Below, in pieces: positions 35,845-45,337 of a DNA stretch of 64,000 bases (position 1 is its first letter; each line of letters opens with the position of its first letter). A program made the position numbers and the translations under genes. This DNA comes from Georgenia yuyongxinii. GTDB lineage: Bacteria; Actinomycetota; Actinomycetes; Actinomycetales; Actinomycetaceae. The stretch is from contig NZ_CP040915.1 in the NCBI RefSeq assembly GCF_006352065.1, positions 3,782,001-3,846,000 on the forward strand. The letters are read 5' to 3'. Below the pieces are notes generated by a model. The model searched no databases. It was not told the origin of the DNA and was given only the letters and a program-made list of their open reading frames with translations.

Positions 35845-37082
35845 CCACCTCAACCCACGCGCCCGAGCGCACCGACGCATCCACGCCCGAGCCGCGCCGC
35901 GCCCGCGGCGGCCAGGTGTCCCGGCGGGGCCTGACGCCCTGGCTGGTGGGCATCGGCGTGGCCGTGGTCATGTTCTGCCTGCCGCTGCTCAACCTCTCCC
36001 TGCCGGGCGTGCTGCCCGGGCCGACCTACACCCCCGGCAGCCTGCACCTGCTGGCCCTGTGCCTGCTCTTCGCAGCCCTGGCGTTGAGCTACCACCTGCT
36101 CTACGGCGTCGCCGGCATGCTCAGCTTCGGCCACGCCCTGTACTTCGCCGCCGGCGCGTACGGGCTGGCGATCCTGCTCGACCGCACGGAGCTGGGGCTG
36201 CTCACCGCCGGGGCGCTCGTGCTCGTCGGCGCGATCGTGCTGGCCAACGTGGTGGGCGCCATCTCGTTGCGGGTCAGCGGTGTCTCCTTCGCGATGGTCA
36301 CCCTGGCTTTCGCCCAGGCCGGCAACGTCCTGGCGCGCCGCAACACCGCTGGCCTCACCGGCGGCGAGGAGGGCGTGGGCCTGCGCACCACCAACGTGCC
36401 CGACGCGCTCATCGGCGTGGTCAACACCCGCACCATCTACTGGGTGGCGCTCGCGGTGCTCCTCGTGGTCTACGTGGTCGTCACCTGGGTGCAGCGCTCC
36501 CGGGCCGGTCACGTGGTCGAGGCCACCCGCGAGAACGAGATGCGCGTGCGGGTCATCGGCCAGCAGCCGTACCTCATCCGGCTGCTCACGTTCGTCATCG
36601 CCGGCGCCCTGGCCGCCCTCATCGGCATGGCCTACCTCGTGCTGCAGTCCCAGGCCGTACCGCAGATCTCCTCCGCCGACTTCACGATCACGGTGCTCGT
36701 CATGGTCGTGCTCGGCGGTGTCGGTTCACGGTGGGGCGCCATCGTCGGGGCTGTCGTCTACACGCTGCTCGACCAGCGCCTGGGCGTCTTCGCCTCCTCC
36801 GCGTTCGTGGACTCCCTACCGGCGGTGCTGCGGGTACCGCTGGGTGAGCCGCTGTTCATCCTCGGCGTCCTGTTCATCCTGGTGGTGCTGTTCATGCCCG
36901 GCGGCATCGCCGGCGCCGTGGACCGGCTGCGCCGCGGCGGCTCGGGGCGCAGCGGCACGGGCCGCGGCGGCGCAGGGCACGGCGGCAGACGCCGCGTCGG
37001 CAAGGGCCGCCGGGCCGCCGGCTCGCACAGCGAGACCGCCGCGGAGAGCACCGAGCGGCAGCGCCTCGAGGAGCTCGCATGA
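35841..37082 (+). CDS. livM: Branched-chain amino acid-type ABC transporter permease, LivM type
   Basis: 413 residues. A cytoplasmic N-tail of about 35 residues, then eight to ten membrane helices including YHLLYGVAGMLSFGHALYFAAGAYG and the VVLGGVGSRWGAIVGAVVYTLL segment typical of LivM. The last 65 residues are a basic, Gly/Arg/Ser-rich cytoplasmic tail (RRGGSGRSGTGRGGAGHGG) not usual in the family. ATG overlaps the livH stop; its stop overlaps the synthetase gene start by 4 bp, so transporter and catabolic genes are translationally linked. Confidence 0.93.
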   Translation: MTTSTHAPERTDASTPEPRRARGGQVSRRGLTPWLVGIGVAVVMFCLPLLNLSLPGVLPGPTYTPGSLHLLALCLLFAALALSYHLLYGVAGMLSFGHALYFAAGAYGLAILLDRTELGLLTAGALVLVGAIVLANVVGAISLRVSGVSFAMVTLAFAQAGNVLARRNTAGLTGGEEGVGLRTTNVPDALIGVVNTRTIYWVALAVLLVVYVVVTWVQRSRAGHVVEATRENEMRVRVIGQQPYLIRLLTFVIAGALAALIGMAYLVLQSQAVPQISSADFTITVLVMVVLGGVGSRWGAIVGAVVYTLLDQRLGVFASSAFVDSLPAVLRVPLGEPLFILGVLFILVVLFMPGGIAGAVDRLRRGGSGRSGTGRGGAGHGGRRRVGKGRRAAGSHSETAAESTERQRLEELA

Positions 37083-38734
37083 GCGACAACCGGCACACCA
37101 TCGGCCGCTGGACCGCCGACCGCGCCCGGCTCAGTCCCGACGCCGTCGCGATCGAGGAACGTGGCCACGCCACCACCTACGCACGCCTCGACACCCGCGC
37201 CACCGCGCTGGCCGAGCGCCTCGTCCGGGCCGGGTACGGCCGCGGGGACCGGGTGGCCACGCTGACCCGGAACAGCACCGACCACGTCGTGCTCTTCTTC
37301 GCCTGCGCCAAGGCCGGCCTCGTCCTCGTGCCCCTGTCCTGGCGCCTGTCGACCGACGAGCTGGGCTACCAGCTGCGGCACGCCCGCCCGGCCCTCGTGC
37401 TGGTCCAGGCCACACTCGCGGACAGCGCCCGGGCCGCGCTCGCGGGGCTCGACCCGGCCCCCGCCGTCGAGCTCCTCGGCGCCGACGGGGTGGAGCAGCA
37501 CGTCCCCTACCCGGTGCGAACCGATCCCGCCCCGCCTGGGCCGCAGCGACCGGTGGCCGACGACGACCCCTTGCTGATCGTCTACACCTCCGGCACGGCG
37601 AGCGCCCCCAAGGGCGCGATCCTCACCCACGCGAACTGCTTCTGGACCAACCTGTCCCTCTCCGGCGCGATCGGGCTGACCGAGCACGACGTCGTCCTCG
37701 CCGTGCTCCCCCAGTTCCACGTGGGCGGGTGGAACATCCAGCCGCTGCTGGCGTGGTGGACCGGCGCCACCGTCGTCCTCGAGCCCGAGTTCGACGCCGG
37801 CCGGGCGCTGGCGGCGATCGCCGCGCACGGGGTCACGACCACGATGGGCGTACCGACCATCTACCGGCTCCTCGCCGAGCACCCCACGTTCGCCGACGCC
37901 GACCTGTCGAGCCTGACCCACGCCGTCGTCGGGGGGGCCACGATGCCCCCGGCGCTGCTGCGCACCTGGCACGATCGCGGAGTCCGGGTGACCCAGGGCT
38001 ACGGCCTCACCGAGGCCGGACCGAACGTCCTCGCCCTGCCCGCTTCCGACGCCGCCGCGCACCTGGGGTCGGTGGGCAAGCCCTACCCGCACGTGGAGGT
38101 CACCGTCACCGACCCCGCCACCGGGCAGGTGCTGCCCGGGAGCGGCCGCGGCGAGCTGCTCGTGCGCGGACCGAACGTGTTCGCCGGGTACTTCCGCGAC
38201 CCGGAGGCCACCGCCGAGACGCTGCGGGACGGCTGGCTCCACACGGGGGACCTCGTCGAGCGCGATGCCGAGGGGTTCTTCCGCGTCGTCGACCGCATCA
38301 AGGACATCTACATCTCCGGCGGGGAGAACATCGCGCCGGCCGAGGTCGAGGCGGCCCTGACAGCCCACCCGGAGGTCCTCGAGGCGGCCGTGGTCGGTGT
38401 GCTCGACCAGCGCTGGGGCGAGGTGGGGCACGCGTACGTGGTCCGGGCGGCCGGGTCGCGGCTGACCTCCGAGCAGGTCATCGCCCACACCCGCACCCTG
38501 CTCGCCGCGTTCAAGGCACCCCGCACGGTCGACTTCGTCGACCAGCTGCCCCGTACCGCCCTGCACAAGGTGCGGCGCGGCGCGCTCCCCCGCCCGGCAC
38601 CGACCGCGGGCCGGGCGGGAGAGCCGCCCGCGGGTCAGCCGGGGGCGGGTCACCCGGTGGTGGGTCGGCCGGCGACGGGTCAGCCGGCGGCCGCACTGCG
38701 GCTGGTCTCCGGCGACGAGGGGGCGGCCCGATGA
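37079..38734 (+). CDS. Acyl-CoA synthetase (AMP-forming, class I adenylate-forming)
   Basis: 551 residues. Adenylation motifs: IVYTSGTASAPKGAILTH (P-loop), VLPQFHVGGWNIQPL, QGYGLTEAGPNVL (A5), GWLHTGDLVERDAEGFFRVVDRIKDIYISGGENI (A7-A8, shown in outline) and KAPRTVDFVDQLPRTALHKVRR with the catalytic Lys. It activates a carboxylic acid to its CoA thioester; chain length cannot be read. The C-terminal 40 residues (GQPGAGHPVVGRPATGQP) are low-complexity and encoded by a 15-bp tandem repeat. It lies between the importer and TetR genes with 4-bp overlaps. Confidence 0.9.
   Translation: MSDNRHTIGRWTADRARLSPDAVAIEERGHATTYARLDTRATALAERLVRAGYGRGDRVATLTRNSTDHVVLFFACAKAGLVLVPLSWRLSTDELGYQLRHARPALVLVQATLADSARAALAGLDPAPAVELLGADGVEQHVPYPVRTDPAPPGPQRPVADDDPLLIVYTSGTASAPKGAILTHANCFWTNLSLSGAIGLTEHDVVLAVLPQFHVGGWNIQPLLAWWTGATVVLEPEFDAGRALAAIAAHGVTTTMGVPTIYRLLAEHPTFADADLSSLTHAVVGGATMPPALLRTWHDRGVRVTQGYGLTEAGPNVLALPASDAAAHLGSVGKPYPHVEVTVTDPATGQVLPGSGRGELLVRGPNVFAGYFRDPEATAETLRDGWLHTGDLVERDAEGFFRVVDRIKDIYISGGENIAPAEVEAALTAHPEVLEAAVVGVLDQRWGEVGHAYVVRAAGSRLTSEQVIAHTRTLLAAFKAPRTVDFVDQLPRTALHKVRRGALPRPAPTAGRAGEPPAGQPGAGHPVVGRPATGQPAAALRLVSGDEGAAR
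38632..38687 (+). repeat. 15-bp tandem repeat in the 3' end of the acyl-CoA synthetase gene
   Basis: GGGTC(A/G)(G/C)CCGG recurs at 38632, 38647, 38662 and 38677, each followed by four variable bases. It encodes a Gly/Pro-rich tail of the protein. Confidence 0.85.
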
Positions 38735-39375
38735 GCGCCCTGCCCCGCACCGAGCGCGGTGGCCGCACCCGCGCGAAGATCCTCGAGGTCGCCACCGCCG
38801 TCTTCGCCGAGCGCGGCTACCACGACGCCTCGATCGTGAAGATCACCGAGGCCGCCGGGGTGGGCCAGGGGACGTTCTACCTCTACTTCGCCTCCAAGCA
38901 GGAGGTGTTCGAAGAGGTGGTCCGCGACCTGAACTCCCGCGTGCGGCGGGCGATGTTCGAGGCCTCCAACGGTCAGGCCGGCCGGCTGGCCGCGGAGCGG
39001 GAGGGCTTCCGCGCCTACTTCCGCTTCACCGCCGACAACCCGGCCCTCTACCGCATCATGCGGCAGGCCGAGTTCGTCGCGCCGCACGTGCTCCGCGAGC
39101 ACTACGAGCGCATCGCCGCCGGGTACGTCGCCGGCCTGCAGGACGCCCAGCAGCACGGCGAGCTGGCCGAGTCGATCGAGCCGGAGGTCGCCGCCTGGGC
39201 GCTCATGGGCATCGGCGAGCTGGTCGGCCTGCGCTGGGTGCTGTGGGAGCACGAGAACGGCAACGGCCACGCGACCATGCCCCCGCACGTGTTCGAGTCG
39301 ACGATGCGCCTCATCGAACGGGCCCTCACGCCGCTGCCCGGCGAGGGGTCCACCACGGAAGGACGGTCCTCATGA
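38731..39375 (+). CDS. TetR-family transcriptional regulator
   Basis: 214 residues. N-terminal helix-turn-helix at about 12-60 (RAKILEVATAVFAERGYHDASIVKITEAAGVGQGTFYLYFASKQEVF, abbreviated here by its ends: RAKILEVATAVF..TFYLYFASKQ), then an all-helical ligand domain. It overlaps the genes on both sides by 4 bp, so it is made as part of the operon and probably regulates it in response to an acyl-CoA or the imported compound. The inverted repeat at 32017-32040 is a candidate operator. Confidence 0.9.
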   Translation: MSALPRTERGGRTRAKILEVATAVFAERGYHDASIVKITEAAGVGQGTFYLYFASKQEVFEEVVRDLNSRVRRAMFEASNGQAGRLAAEREGFRAYFRFTADNPALYRIMRQAEFVAPHVLREHYERIAAGYVAGLQDAQQHGELAESIEPEVAAWALMGIGELVGLRWVLWEHENGNGHATMPPHVFESTMRLIERALTPLPGEGSTTEGRSS

Positions 39376-40124
39376 GCTCCACGTCCCTCGCCGGCCGCCG
39401 CGCCGTCGTCACCGGGGGTGGCGCCGGCATCGGCGCCGCCTGCGCCCGCGCCCTGGCCGCCGAGGGCGCGCACGTGGTCGTCGCGGACCGGGACGAAGCC
39501 GCCGCCACCGCCGTCGCCAACGAGGTGAACGGTGAGGCCTGGGTGGTGGACCTCGACAACACCCGCGCCCTCGACGGGCTCGCGCTCGAGGCCGACGTGC
39601 TGGTCAACAACGCCGGCATCCAGGTGGTGCGCCCCATCGAGGAGTTCGACCCCGAGGACTTCCGCCGCATCCAGCGGCTCATGATCGAGGCACCGTTCCT
39701 CCTGGTGCGCGCGGCCCTGCCGCACATGTACGCCCGGGGCTGGGGCCGGGTGGTCAACCTGTCCTCGGTTCACGGCCTCATCGCGTCACCCTTCAAGGTC
39801 GCCTACGTCACCGCCAAGCACGCCTTGGAGGGCTTGAGCAAGGTCACCGCCCTCGAGGGCGCCGCGCACGGTGTCACCAGCAACTGCGTCAACCCGGCAT
39901 ACGTGCGCACCGCGCTGGTCGAGAAGCAGATCGCCGACCAGGCCCGGGTGCACGGCATCAGCGAGGCCGAGGTGGTCGAGAAGGTGCTGCTCACCGAGCA
40001 GTCGGTCAAGCGCCTCGTCGAGCCGGAGGAGGTGGCCTCCCTGGTGGTGTGGCTGACCGGCCCGCACGCGGGCATGGCCACCGGCGGTTCCTACACGCTG
40101 GACGGGGGGTGGCACGCACGATGA
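39372..40124 (+). CDS. 3-hydroxybutyrate dehydrogenase (SDR family)
   Basis: 250 residues, classical SDR: VVTGGGAGIGAACARAL cofactor loop, VDLDN acidic strand favouring NAD, VNNAGIQVVRPIEEF, NLSSVHGLIASPFKVAYVTAKHALEGL (catalytic Ser, Tyr, Lys; shown in part) and SNCVNPAYVRTALVEKQI, which are characteristic of (R)-3-hydroxybutyrate dehydrogenases. It would oxidise 3-hydroxybutyrate to acetoacetate, which the CoA-transferase and thiolase downstream could turn into acetyl-CoA. ATG at 39372 in the TetR stop; the frame extends upstream only as a shadow. Confidence 0.85.
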   Translation: MSSTSLAGRRAVVTGGGAGIGAACARALAAEGAHVVVADRDEAAATAVANEVNGEAWVVDLDNTRALDGLALEADVLVNNAGIQVVRPIEEFDPEDFRRIQRLMIEAPFLLVRAALPHMYARGWGRVVNLSSVHGLIASPFKVAYVTAKHALEGLSKVTALEGAAHGVTSNCVNPAYVRTALVEKQIADQARVHGISEAEVVEKVLLTEQSVKRLVEPEEVASLVVWLTGPHAGMATGGSYTLDGGWHAR

Positions 40125-41086
40125 GCATCGACAGCGCGCCCCGCACGCACACCTACACGGAGCTCGACGTGGCCGTCGACGGCGGCATGCTGCACGCCGG
40201 GGTGTGGGAGCCCCGCGGCGCCCATGACGAGTCCCGCGCGGCGACCGACGGCGAGCCCGGCGCGCCCTCGGACGGCGTCCCCACCGTCCTCGCGATCCAT
40301 GGCATCACAGCCACGCACCGCGCCTGGGACTGGGTGGCCCCGGCCCTGGCCGGGACCCGGGTGGTGGCGCCCGACCTGCGCGGCCGCGGCCGCTCGAACA
40401 CACTCACCGGCCCGTTCGGCATGGCGCGCCACGCCGACGACGTCGCCGCCCTGGCGCGCGACGTCGGCGCACGGCAGGTGGTGGTCGCCGGGCACTCCAT
40501 GGGCGCCTTCGTCGCCGTCGTGCTGGCCCACCGCCACCCGGACCTGGTGCGCTCGCTCGTCCTGGTCGACGGTGGCCTGCCGCTGGCCCTGCCGGCGGGC
40601 CTGGACGCCGACGCCGCCATGACGGCGGTCCTCGGCCCGGCCGCCGAGCGGCTGGCCATGAGCTTTCCGGATCACGCGGCCTACCGAGAGTTCTGGCGGA
40701 GCCATCCGGCGTTCGCCACGTGCTGGGCAGAGGACCTCGGCGGCTACTTCGACTACGACCTCGAGCCGGTCGACGGCGTCTTCCGCGCCTCGGCCCGCCT
40801 CGAGGCGATGACCGGCGATCAGCGCGAGCTGTTCACCGGGGAATCCTTGCTGCCGGCGCTGTCCGCCCTCGCGGTGCCGACCACGTTCCTGCGCGCCCCG
40901 TTCGGCCTCATGGCCGATAACCCGCTCTACCAGCCCGGAACGGTGGAAGAGTGGCGCGGACGGCTGCCCACCCTACGGTCGGTCGAGGTGCCCGACGTCA
41001 ACCACTACACGATCGTCATGACGCCCCCGGGCGCAGCCACCGTCGTCCGCGAGATCACGCGGCACCTGGCAGCGAGCACCCCATGA
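40121..41086 (+). CDS. Alpha/beta hydrolase
   Basis: 321 residues. Oxyanion HGITATHRAWDWV, DLRGRGRS, nucleophile elbow GHSMG, an Asp in the late strand and a C-terminal His in PDVNHYTIV complete an esterase-type triad. In this operon an ester substrate such as a 3-hydroxybutyrate oligomer or ester would make sense, but nothing in the sequence proves it. ATG overlaps the dehydrogenase stop. The next gene starts 160 bp later; that gap holds no gene and has no strong hairpin. Confidence 0.85.
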   Translation: MSIDSAPRTHTYTELDVAVDGGMLHAGVWEPRGAHDESRAATDGEPGAPSDGVPTVLAIHGITATHRAWDWVAPALAGTRVVAPDLRGRGRSNTLTGPFGMARHADDVAALARDVGARQVVVAGHSMGAFVAVVLAHRHPDLVRSLVLVDGGLPLALPAGLDADAAMTAVLGPAAERLAMSFPDHAAYREFWRSHPAFATCWAEDLGGYFDYDLEPVDGVFRASARLEAMTGDQRELFTGESLLPALSALAVPTTFLRAPFGLMADNPLYQPGTVEEWRGRLPTLRSVEVPDVNHYTIVMTPPGAATVVREITRHLAASTP

Positions 41087-41246
41087 GCGGACTCGCAACG
41101 CCCCCTCTCCGTCGGACGGACCCGCCAGACGCGGGTCGCGGAGCGAAGCAACGATCGCGGTCATACCTGGCATTCGCACATCGAGGTTCCCCGGACGAGG
41201 CGGGGACGGCACAGTGAATCGGCACGAGCGACGAGGAGGTCCTGGC

Positions 41247-42026
41247 GTGGACGGGTTGGACAAGGTGGTGGGTTCGGCCGCGGAGGCGGTGGCGGACATC
41301 GGTGACGGTGCGTCGTTGGCGGTGGGCGGGTTCGGGTTGTCGGGCAACCCGATCGCGTTGATCGAGGCGTTGCTGGCGCAGGGTGCGAGCGGCCTGGAGG
41401 TGGTGTCGAACAACTGCGGGGTGGACGACTGGGGGCTGGGCATCCTGCTCGGCGCCGGGCGGCTGGCGAAGATGACCGCCTCCTATGTGGGGGAGAACAA
41501 GGAGTTCGAGCGGCAGTTCCTCTCCGGGGAGCTGGAGGTCGAGCTGACCCCGCAGGGCACGTTGGCGGAGAAGCTGCGCGCGGGTGGGTCGGGGATCGCG
41601 GCGTTCTTCACCCCGACGGGGGTGGGCACGCAGGTGGCCGAGGGTGGTCTGCCGCGCAGGTACGACGGCGCGGGCCAGGTGGCGGTGGCGTCCCCGGTCA
41701 AGGAGGTGCGCATGTTCGACTTCGCCGGCGGTAGCCGTGAGTTCGTGCTGGAGGAGGCGATCACGACCGACTTCGCCCTGGTGCACGCGATCCGGGGGGA
41801 CCGGCACGGGAACCTGGTGTTCAACAAGGCGGCCCGGAACTTCTCCCCGTTGGCGGCGATGGCGGGGCGGGTGTGCATCGCCCAGGTCGAGGAGCTGGTC
41901 GAGCCGGGGGAGCTGGACCCGGACGAGGTGCACCTGCCGGGGATCTACGTCCACCGGCTCGTCGAGGTGGGCGGCGGGATCGAGAAGCGGATCGAGAAGC
42001 GCACCGTGCGTGAGGGGAGCAACTGA
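41247..42026 (+). CDS. 3-oxoacid CoA-transferase, subunit A
   Basis: 259 residues, CoA-transferase family I alpha subunit: [25 protein letters not shown] start, [30 protein letters not shown], and [24 protein letters not shown]. With subunit B it would move CoA from succinyl-CoA or an acyl-CoA to a 3-oxoacid such as acetoacetate. I use the GTG at 41247, with a near-perfect ribosome site gaggaggt; an upstream ATG at 41214 adds 11 non-conserved residues. Codon third positions here are richer in G than in the genes before it. Confidence 0.92.
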   Translation: MDGLDKVVGSAAEAVADIGDGASLAVGGFGLSGNPIALIEALLAQGASGLEVVSNNCGVDDWGLGILLGAGRLAKMTASYVGENKEFERQFLSGELEVELTPQGTLAEKLRAGGSGIAAFFTPTGVGTQVAEGGLPRRYDGAGQVAVASPVKEVRMFDFAGGSREFVLEEAITTDFALVHAIRGDRHGNLVFNKAARNFSPLAAMAGRVCIAQVEELVEPGELDPDEVHLPGIYVHRLVEVGGGIEKRIEKRTVREGSN

Positions 42027-42688
42027 TGGCGCTGACCAGGCAGGAGATGGCCGCGCGGGCGGCCCTGGAGCTGGCCGACGGGTCCTACGTGAACTTGGGG
42101 ATCGGGTTGCCGACCCTGGTGCCCAACTACGTGCCGGCCGGCCGGCAGGTGGTGCTGCAGTCGGAGAACGGGATCCTCGGCGTCGGGCCGTACCCCGTCG
42201 ACGCGGACGTGGACCCGGACCTGATCAACGCCGGCAAGGAGACCGTGACGACCCTGCCGGGTGCGGCGTACTTCGACTCGGCCCTGTCCTTCGGGATGAT
42301 CCGCGGCGGGAAGATCGACGTGGCGATCCTGGGCGGCATGCAGGTCTCCGCCGGAGGGGATCTGGCCAACTGGATGATCCCGGGGAAGATGGTCAAGGGC
42401 CCGGGCGGGGCGATGGACCTGGTCCACGGCGCCGGGAAGGTCATCGTCCTGATGGAGCACAACGCCAAGAACGGTGACGCGAAGATCGTGACCGAGTGCT
42501 CCTTGCCGCTGACCGGCCGGGGGGTGGTGGACCGGATCATCACCGACCTGGCCGTCATCGACGTGACCGACGAGGGGCTGGTGCTGGTCGAGACCGCCCC
42601 CGGGGTGTCCGTGGAGCAGGTGCGTGAGCGCACCGAGCCGGCGCTGACCGTCGCCGCGGACCTGGTCACCGTGGGGGTGCGGGCATGA
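42026..42688 (+). CDS. 3-oxoacid CoA-transferase, subunit B
   Basis: 220 residues. Catalytic Glu in [16 protein letters not shown], preceded by [17 protein letters not shown], then [40 protein letters not shown] in outline, all standard for beta subunits of SCOT/PcaJ-type enzymes. The ATG shares one base with the subunit A stop (TGATG); the end overlaps the thiolase ATG by 4 bp. Confidence 0.94.
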   Translation: MALTRQEMAARAALELADGSYVNLGIGLPTLVPNYVPAGRQVVLQSENGILGVGPYPVDADVDPDLINAGKETVTTLPGAAYFDSALSFGMIRGGKIDVAILGGMQVSAGGDLANWMIPGKMVKGPGGAMDLVHGAGKVIVLMEHNAKNGDAKIVTECSLPLTGRGVVDRIITDLAVIDVTDEGLVLVETAPGVSVEQVRERTEPALTVAADLVTVGVRA

Positions 42689-43923
42689 GCGCCACCGACC
42701 CCATCACCACGCCAGCGGCCGGGGCCGCGTCGAACGGGCAGGGGCCCGCCGACGTCGTCATCGTCGGTGCGGCGCGGACCCCGCAGGGCAAGCTCCGCGG
42801 CCAGCTCGCGTCCTTCGCTGCCACCGAGCTGGGTGCAGCCGCGATCCGCGGCGCGCTGGCCCAGGGCGGGGTGCCGGCCGAGGCGGTGCAGGCGGTGATC
42901 CTGGGTCAGGTGCTGCAGGCCGGGGCCGGGCAGAACCCGGCCCGGCAGGCCGCCATCGGCGCGGGCATCCCCTGGTCCGCGCACACCGCCACGGTGAACA
43001 AAGTCTGCCTGTCCGGGCTGACCGCGGTCATCGACGCCGCCCGGCTGCTGCGTTCCGGGGAGGCCGAGGTCGTGGTCGCCGGGGGCATGGAGTCGATGAC
43101 CAACGCCCCGCACCTGCTGCCGGGCTCGCGGGCCGGGTACGCCTACGGGCCGGTCACCCTGCTGGACCACACCGCCCACGACGGGCTCACCGACGCCTTC
43201 GACCATGAGGCCATGGGCACCTCCACCGAGCGGTACACCACCGAGCGCTACCCGCTGACGAGAGAGCAGCAGGACAGCGTCGCCGCCGCCTCCCACCAGC
43301 GCGCCGCCAAGGCGTGGGAGAACGGGACGTTCACCCCCGAGGTGGTCCCGCTCACCGTGACCACCCGCAAGGGGCAGACGGTCGTGGACACCGACGAAGG
43401 CATCCGGCCCGAGACCACGGTGGCGACCCTGGCCAAGCTGCGGCCCGCGTTCACTCCGCAGGGGTCCATCACCGCCGGGAACGCCTCCCCGATCTCCGAC
43501 GGCGCCGCCGCCGTGGTCCTGACCACCCGCCAGGTGGCCACCGAGCGGGGCTGGCCGGTGCTGGCCACCGTGCGGGCGGCCGGGCAGGTCGCCGGGCCGG
43601 ACACCTCCCTGCACGCCCAGCCGGCCCGGGCGATCGAGGCCGCCCTCAAGCGGCAGGGCTGGGACGCCCACGACCTCGACCTCGTCGAGATCAACGAGGC
43701 CTTCGGCGCCGTCGTCGCCCAGTCCACCGCCGAGCTCGGCGTCGACCCCGCCAAGGTCAACCCCCACGGCGGCGGCATCGCGATCGGTCACCCCATCGGC
43801 GCCTCCGGCGCCCGCCTCGTGGTCCACGCCGCCCACCAGCTCCACGCCGACCACGTCCAACGCGCCGCCGTCGCCCTCTGCGGCGGCGGCGGACAGGGCG
43901 AAGCACTCCTCCTCGAAGCCTGA
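42685..43923 (+). CDS. Acetyl-CoA acetyltransferase (thiolase)
   Basis: 412 residues. Nucleophile Cys108 in [53 protein letters not shown] (catalytic His) and [15 protein letters not shown] (second Cys). It would split acetoacetyl-CoA into two acetyl-CoA. The first 20 residues are a variable extension. It is the last gene of the operon, followed by a very strong terminator. Confidence 0.95.
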   Translation: MSATDPITTPAAGAASNGQGPADVVIVGAARTPQGKLRGQLASFAATELGAAAIRGALAQGGVPAEAVQAVILGQVLQAGAGQNPARQAAIGAGIPWSAHTATVNKVCLSGLTAVIDAARLLRSGEAEVVVAGGMESMTNAPHLLPGSRAGYAYGPVTLLDHTAHDGLTDAFDHEAMGTSTERYTTERYPLTREQQDSVAAASHQRAAKAWENGTFTPEVVPLTVTTRKGQTVVDTDEGIRPETTVATLAKLRPAFTPQGSITAGNASPISDGAAAVVLTTRQVATERGWPVLATVRAAGQVAGPDTSLHAQPARAIEAALKRQGWDAHDLDLVEINEAFGAVVAQSTAELGVDPAKVNPHGGGIAIGHPIGASGARLVVHAAHQLHADHVQRAAVALCGGGGQGEALLLEA

Positions 43924-43939
43924 CCGCCCGAGGGGACCA

Positions 43940-43976
43940 CGAACGCCCGGTGCGTCACTGACGCACCGGGCGTTCG
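43940..43976 (+). terminator. Very strong terminator of the importer/catabolic operon
   Basis: An 18-bp perfect inverted repeat with a single central base: CGAACGCCCGGTGCGTCA (43940-43957), then its complement at 43959-43976. It lies 17 bp after the thiolase stop and ahead of a convergent gene. Confidence 0.9.
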
Positions 43977-44052
43977 CCGCCGTCCGCTGGTGATGCGGGA
44001 GATCGGACGGCGTGCGGCTGGGGCGACCCGGGAACAGTGGTGCCGCCTCGCG

Positions 44053-45171
44053 CTACGACGTGCGGTCTGCCGCGACCTCGCGGGCTGCGGCCAGCGCGCC
44101 GGTGAGCAGCTCGAGGAACCGGTCGGGCACCTCCAGGTGTGGGCTGTGCCCGATGCCCTCGAGCACGACCTCCTCGTACGACCCACCGTTGGCGGCGAAC
44201 CGGTCCAGGACGGCCCGTGTCTGGGCCACCATCGGCTGGCGCGGGTAGACCTCCTCCCCCGGCCAGCCGGGCACGGCGCCCAGCGCACCGAGGTGCCCGA
44301 AGTCGAACAGCGAGGCGTCGGAGACGATCGCGTCGACGTCGCCACGGATCCAGGTGACCGGCCCGATCCCGGGTGTCTCGGCGACGTCACTGACGTCGAA
44401 GAAGGCCGGGGAGAGGGCGTTGTTCATGCCGGTTGTGCCGGGCGCGACGCCCGGCCAGTTCTCGCTGGGCACGACCGTGCCGGGGTAGTGGTCGTCGCCG
44501 GTGCGGGTGGAGAGCACGGAGTCGACGAGCAGGTCCTCGTCGTCCCCGGAGAAGCTCGGGGCCACGTAGAACGCACGAAAGACGTTGCGCGGGGAGTGCG
44601 GGTGCTCGGCGGTGCGGTCGCCGGCCGCGAGTGCGGCGATGAACTCGGGGTTCACGGTGCCGCCGCCAGAGCCGGCGTGGTCGTCCCAGATCGGGGCCCC
44701 CTCGGTGCCGCGGGTGCCGCCGAACCCGTAGGGCGACATCGGCGCCTCGAGCACGATCGCGCCCACCCGTTCCGGGTGGTCGATGGCCAGCTGCAGCACG
44801 GCGCCGGCGCCCGCGGAGTGCGCCACGAAGTCGGCCCGCTCGATGTCCAGCGCGACCATGAGCGCGAGCAGGTCGTCGGCGAAGTCACCCATGCCCTGGG
44901 TGGCATCGATGGGCAAGGGCTCCGTGTCGCCGAACCCGCGCAGATCCGGTGCCACGCCGCGATGGCCGGCGGGCAGCCGTTCGAGCAGACCTTGGAAGAA
45001 CGCCGACGACGAGCAGTTGCCGTGCACGAGGATCACCGTGGGCTGATCGCGGGTGCGGGCGGCCCAGGTGTCGCCGTCGAGGGTGGCATGGTCGCCGTCC
45101 TCCAGGGCGGCGGTCGCGCGCACGTGCACGCGCAGCCGGTCCGTCGTCACGTCGAACTCGTGAACCGTCAT
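44053..45171 (-). CDS. Alpha/beta hydrolase
   Basis: 372 residues. Oxyanion region LVHGNCSSSAFFQGLL, DLRGFGDTEPLP, nucleophile in VAHSAGAGAVLQLAI (here S in HSAGA, not the usual GxSxG Gly), APMSPYGFGGTRGTEG, and a C-terminal GIGHSPHLEVPDRF His. Such proteins include haloalkane-dehalogenase-like and ester hydrolases. ATG at 45171, with gggggagag as ribosome site; the open frame upstream is a shadow. It is divergent from the S9 peptidase, with 166 bp between. Confidence 0.85.
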   Translation of the reverse strand: MTVHEFDVTTDRLRVHVRATAALEDGDHATLDGDTWAARTRDQPTVILVHGNCSSSAFFQGLLERLPAGHRGVAPDLRGFGDTEPLPIDATQGMGDFADDLLALMVALDIERADFVAHSAGAGAVLQLAIDHPERVGAIVLEAPMSPYGFGGTRGTEGAPIWDDHAGSGGGTVNPEFIAALAAGDRTAEHPHSPRNVFRAFYVAPSFSGDDEDLLVDSVLSTRTGDDHYPGTVVPSENWPGVAPGTTGMNNALSPAFFDVSDVAETPGIGPVTWIRGDVDAIVSDASLFDFGHLGALGAVPGWPGEEVYPRQPMVAQTRAVLDRFAANGGSYEEVVLEGIGHSPHLEVPDRFLELLTGALAAAREVAADRTS

Positions 45172-45337
45172 GGTCTCTCCCCCACTTCGACGGCGCCGTC
45201 GCCGCCCTGCCAGCACGATAGGTGCGTAGATCGCCCGCGTACCGCCTTTCGGCCCGGTGTGCCGGGTTCTGGCTGTCCGCGCCCTGCCTTGGCTGCCGTG
45301 CGCCCTCATGACCGCGCCGCGTGATGGGATAGCAGGC

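Noticed and set aside
36280-38730. A long plus-strand frame running from inside livM into the TetR gene
   Set aside because: Only the last part, from 38731, is a real gene; the earlier part is a shadow of livM and the acyl-CoA synthetase in another frame, Arg/Ser/Pro-rich and without domains.
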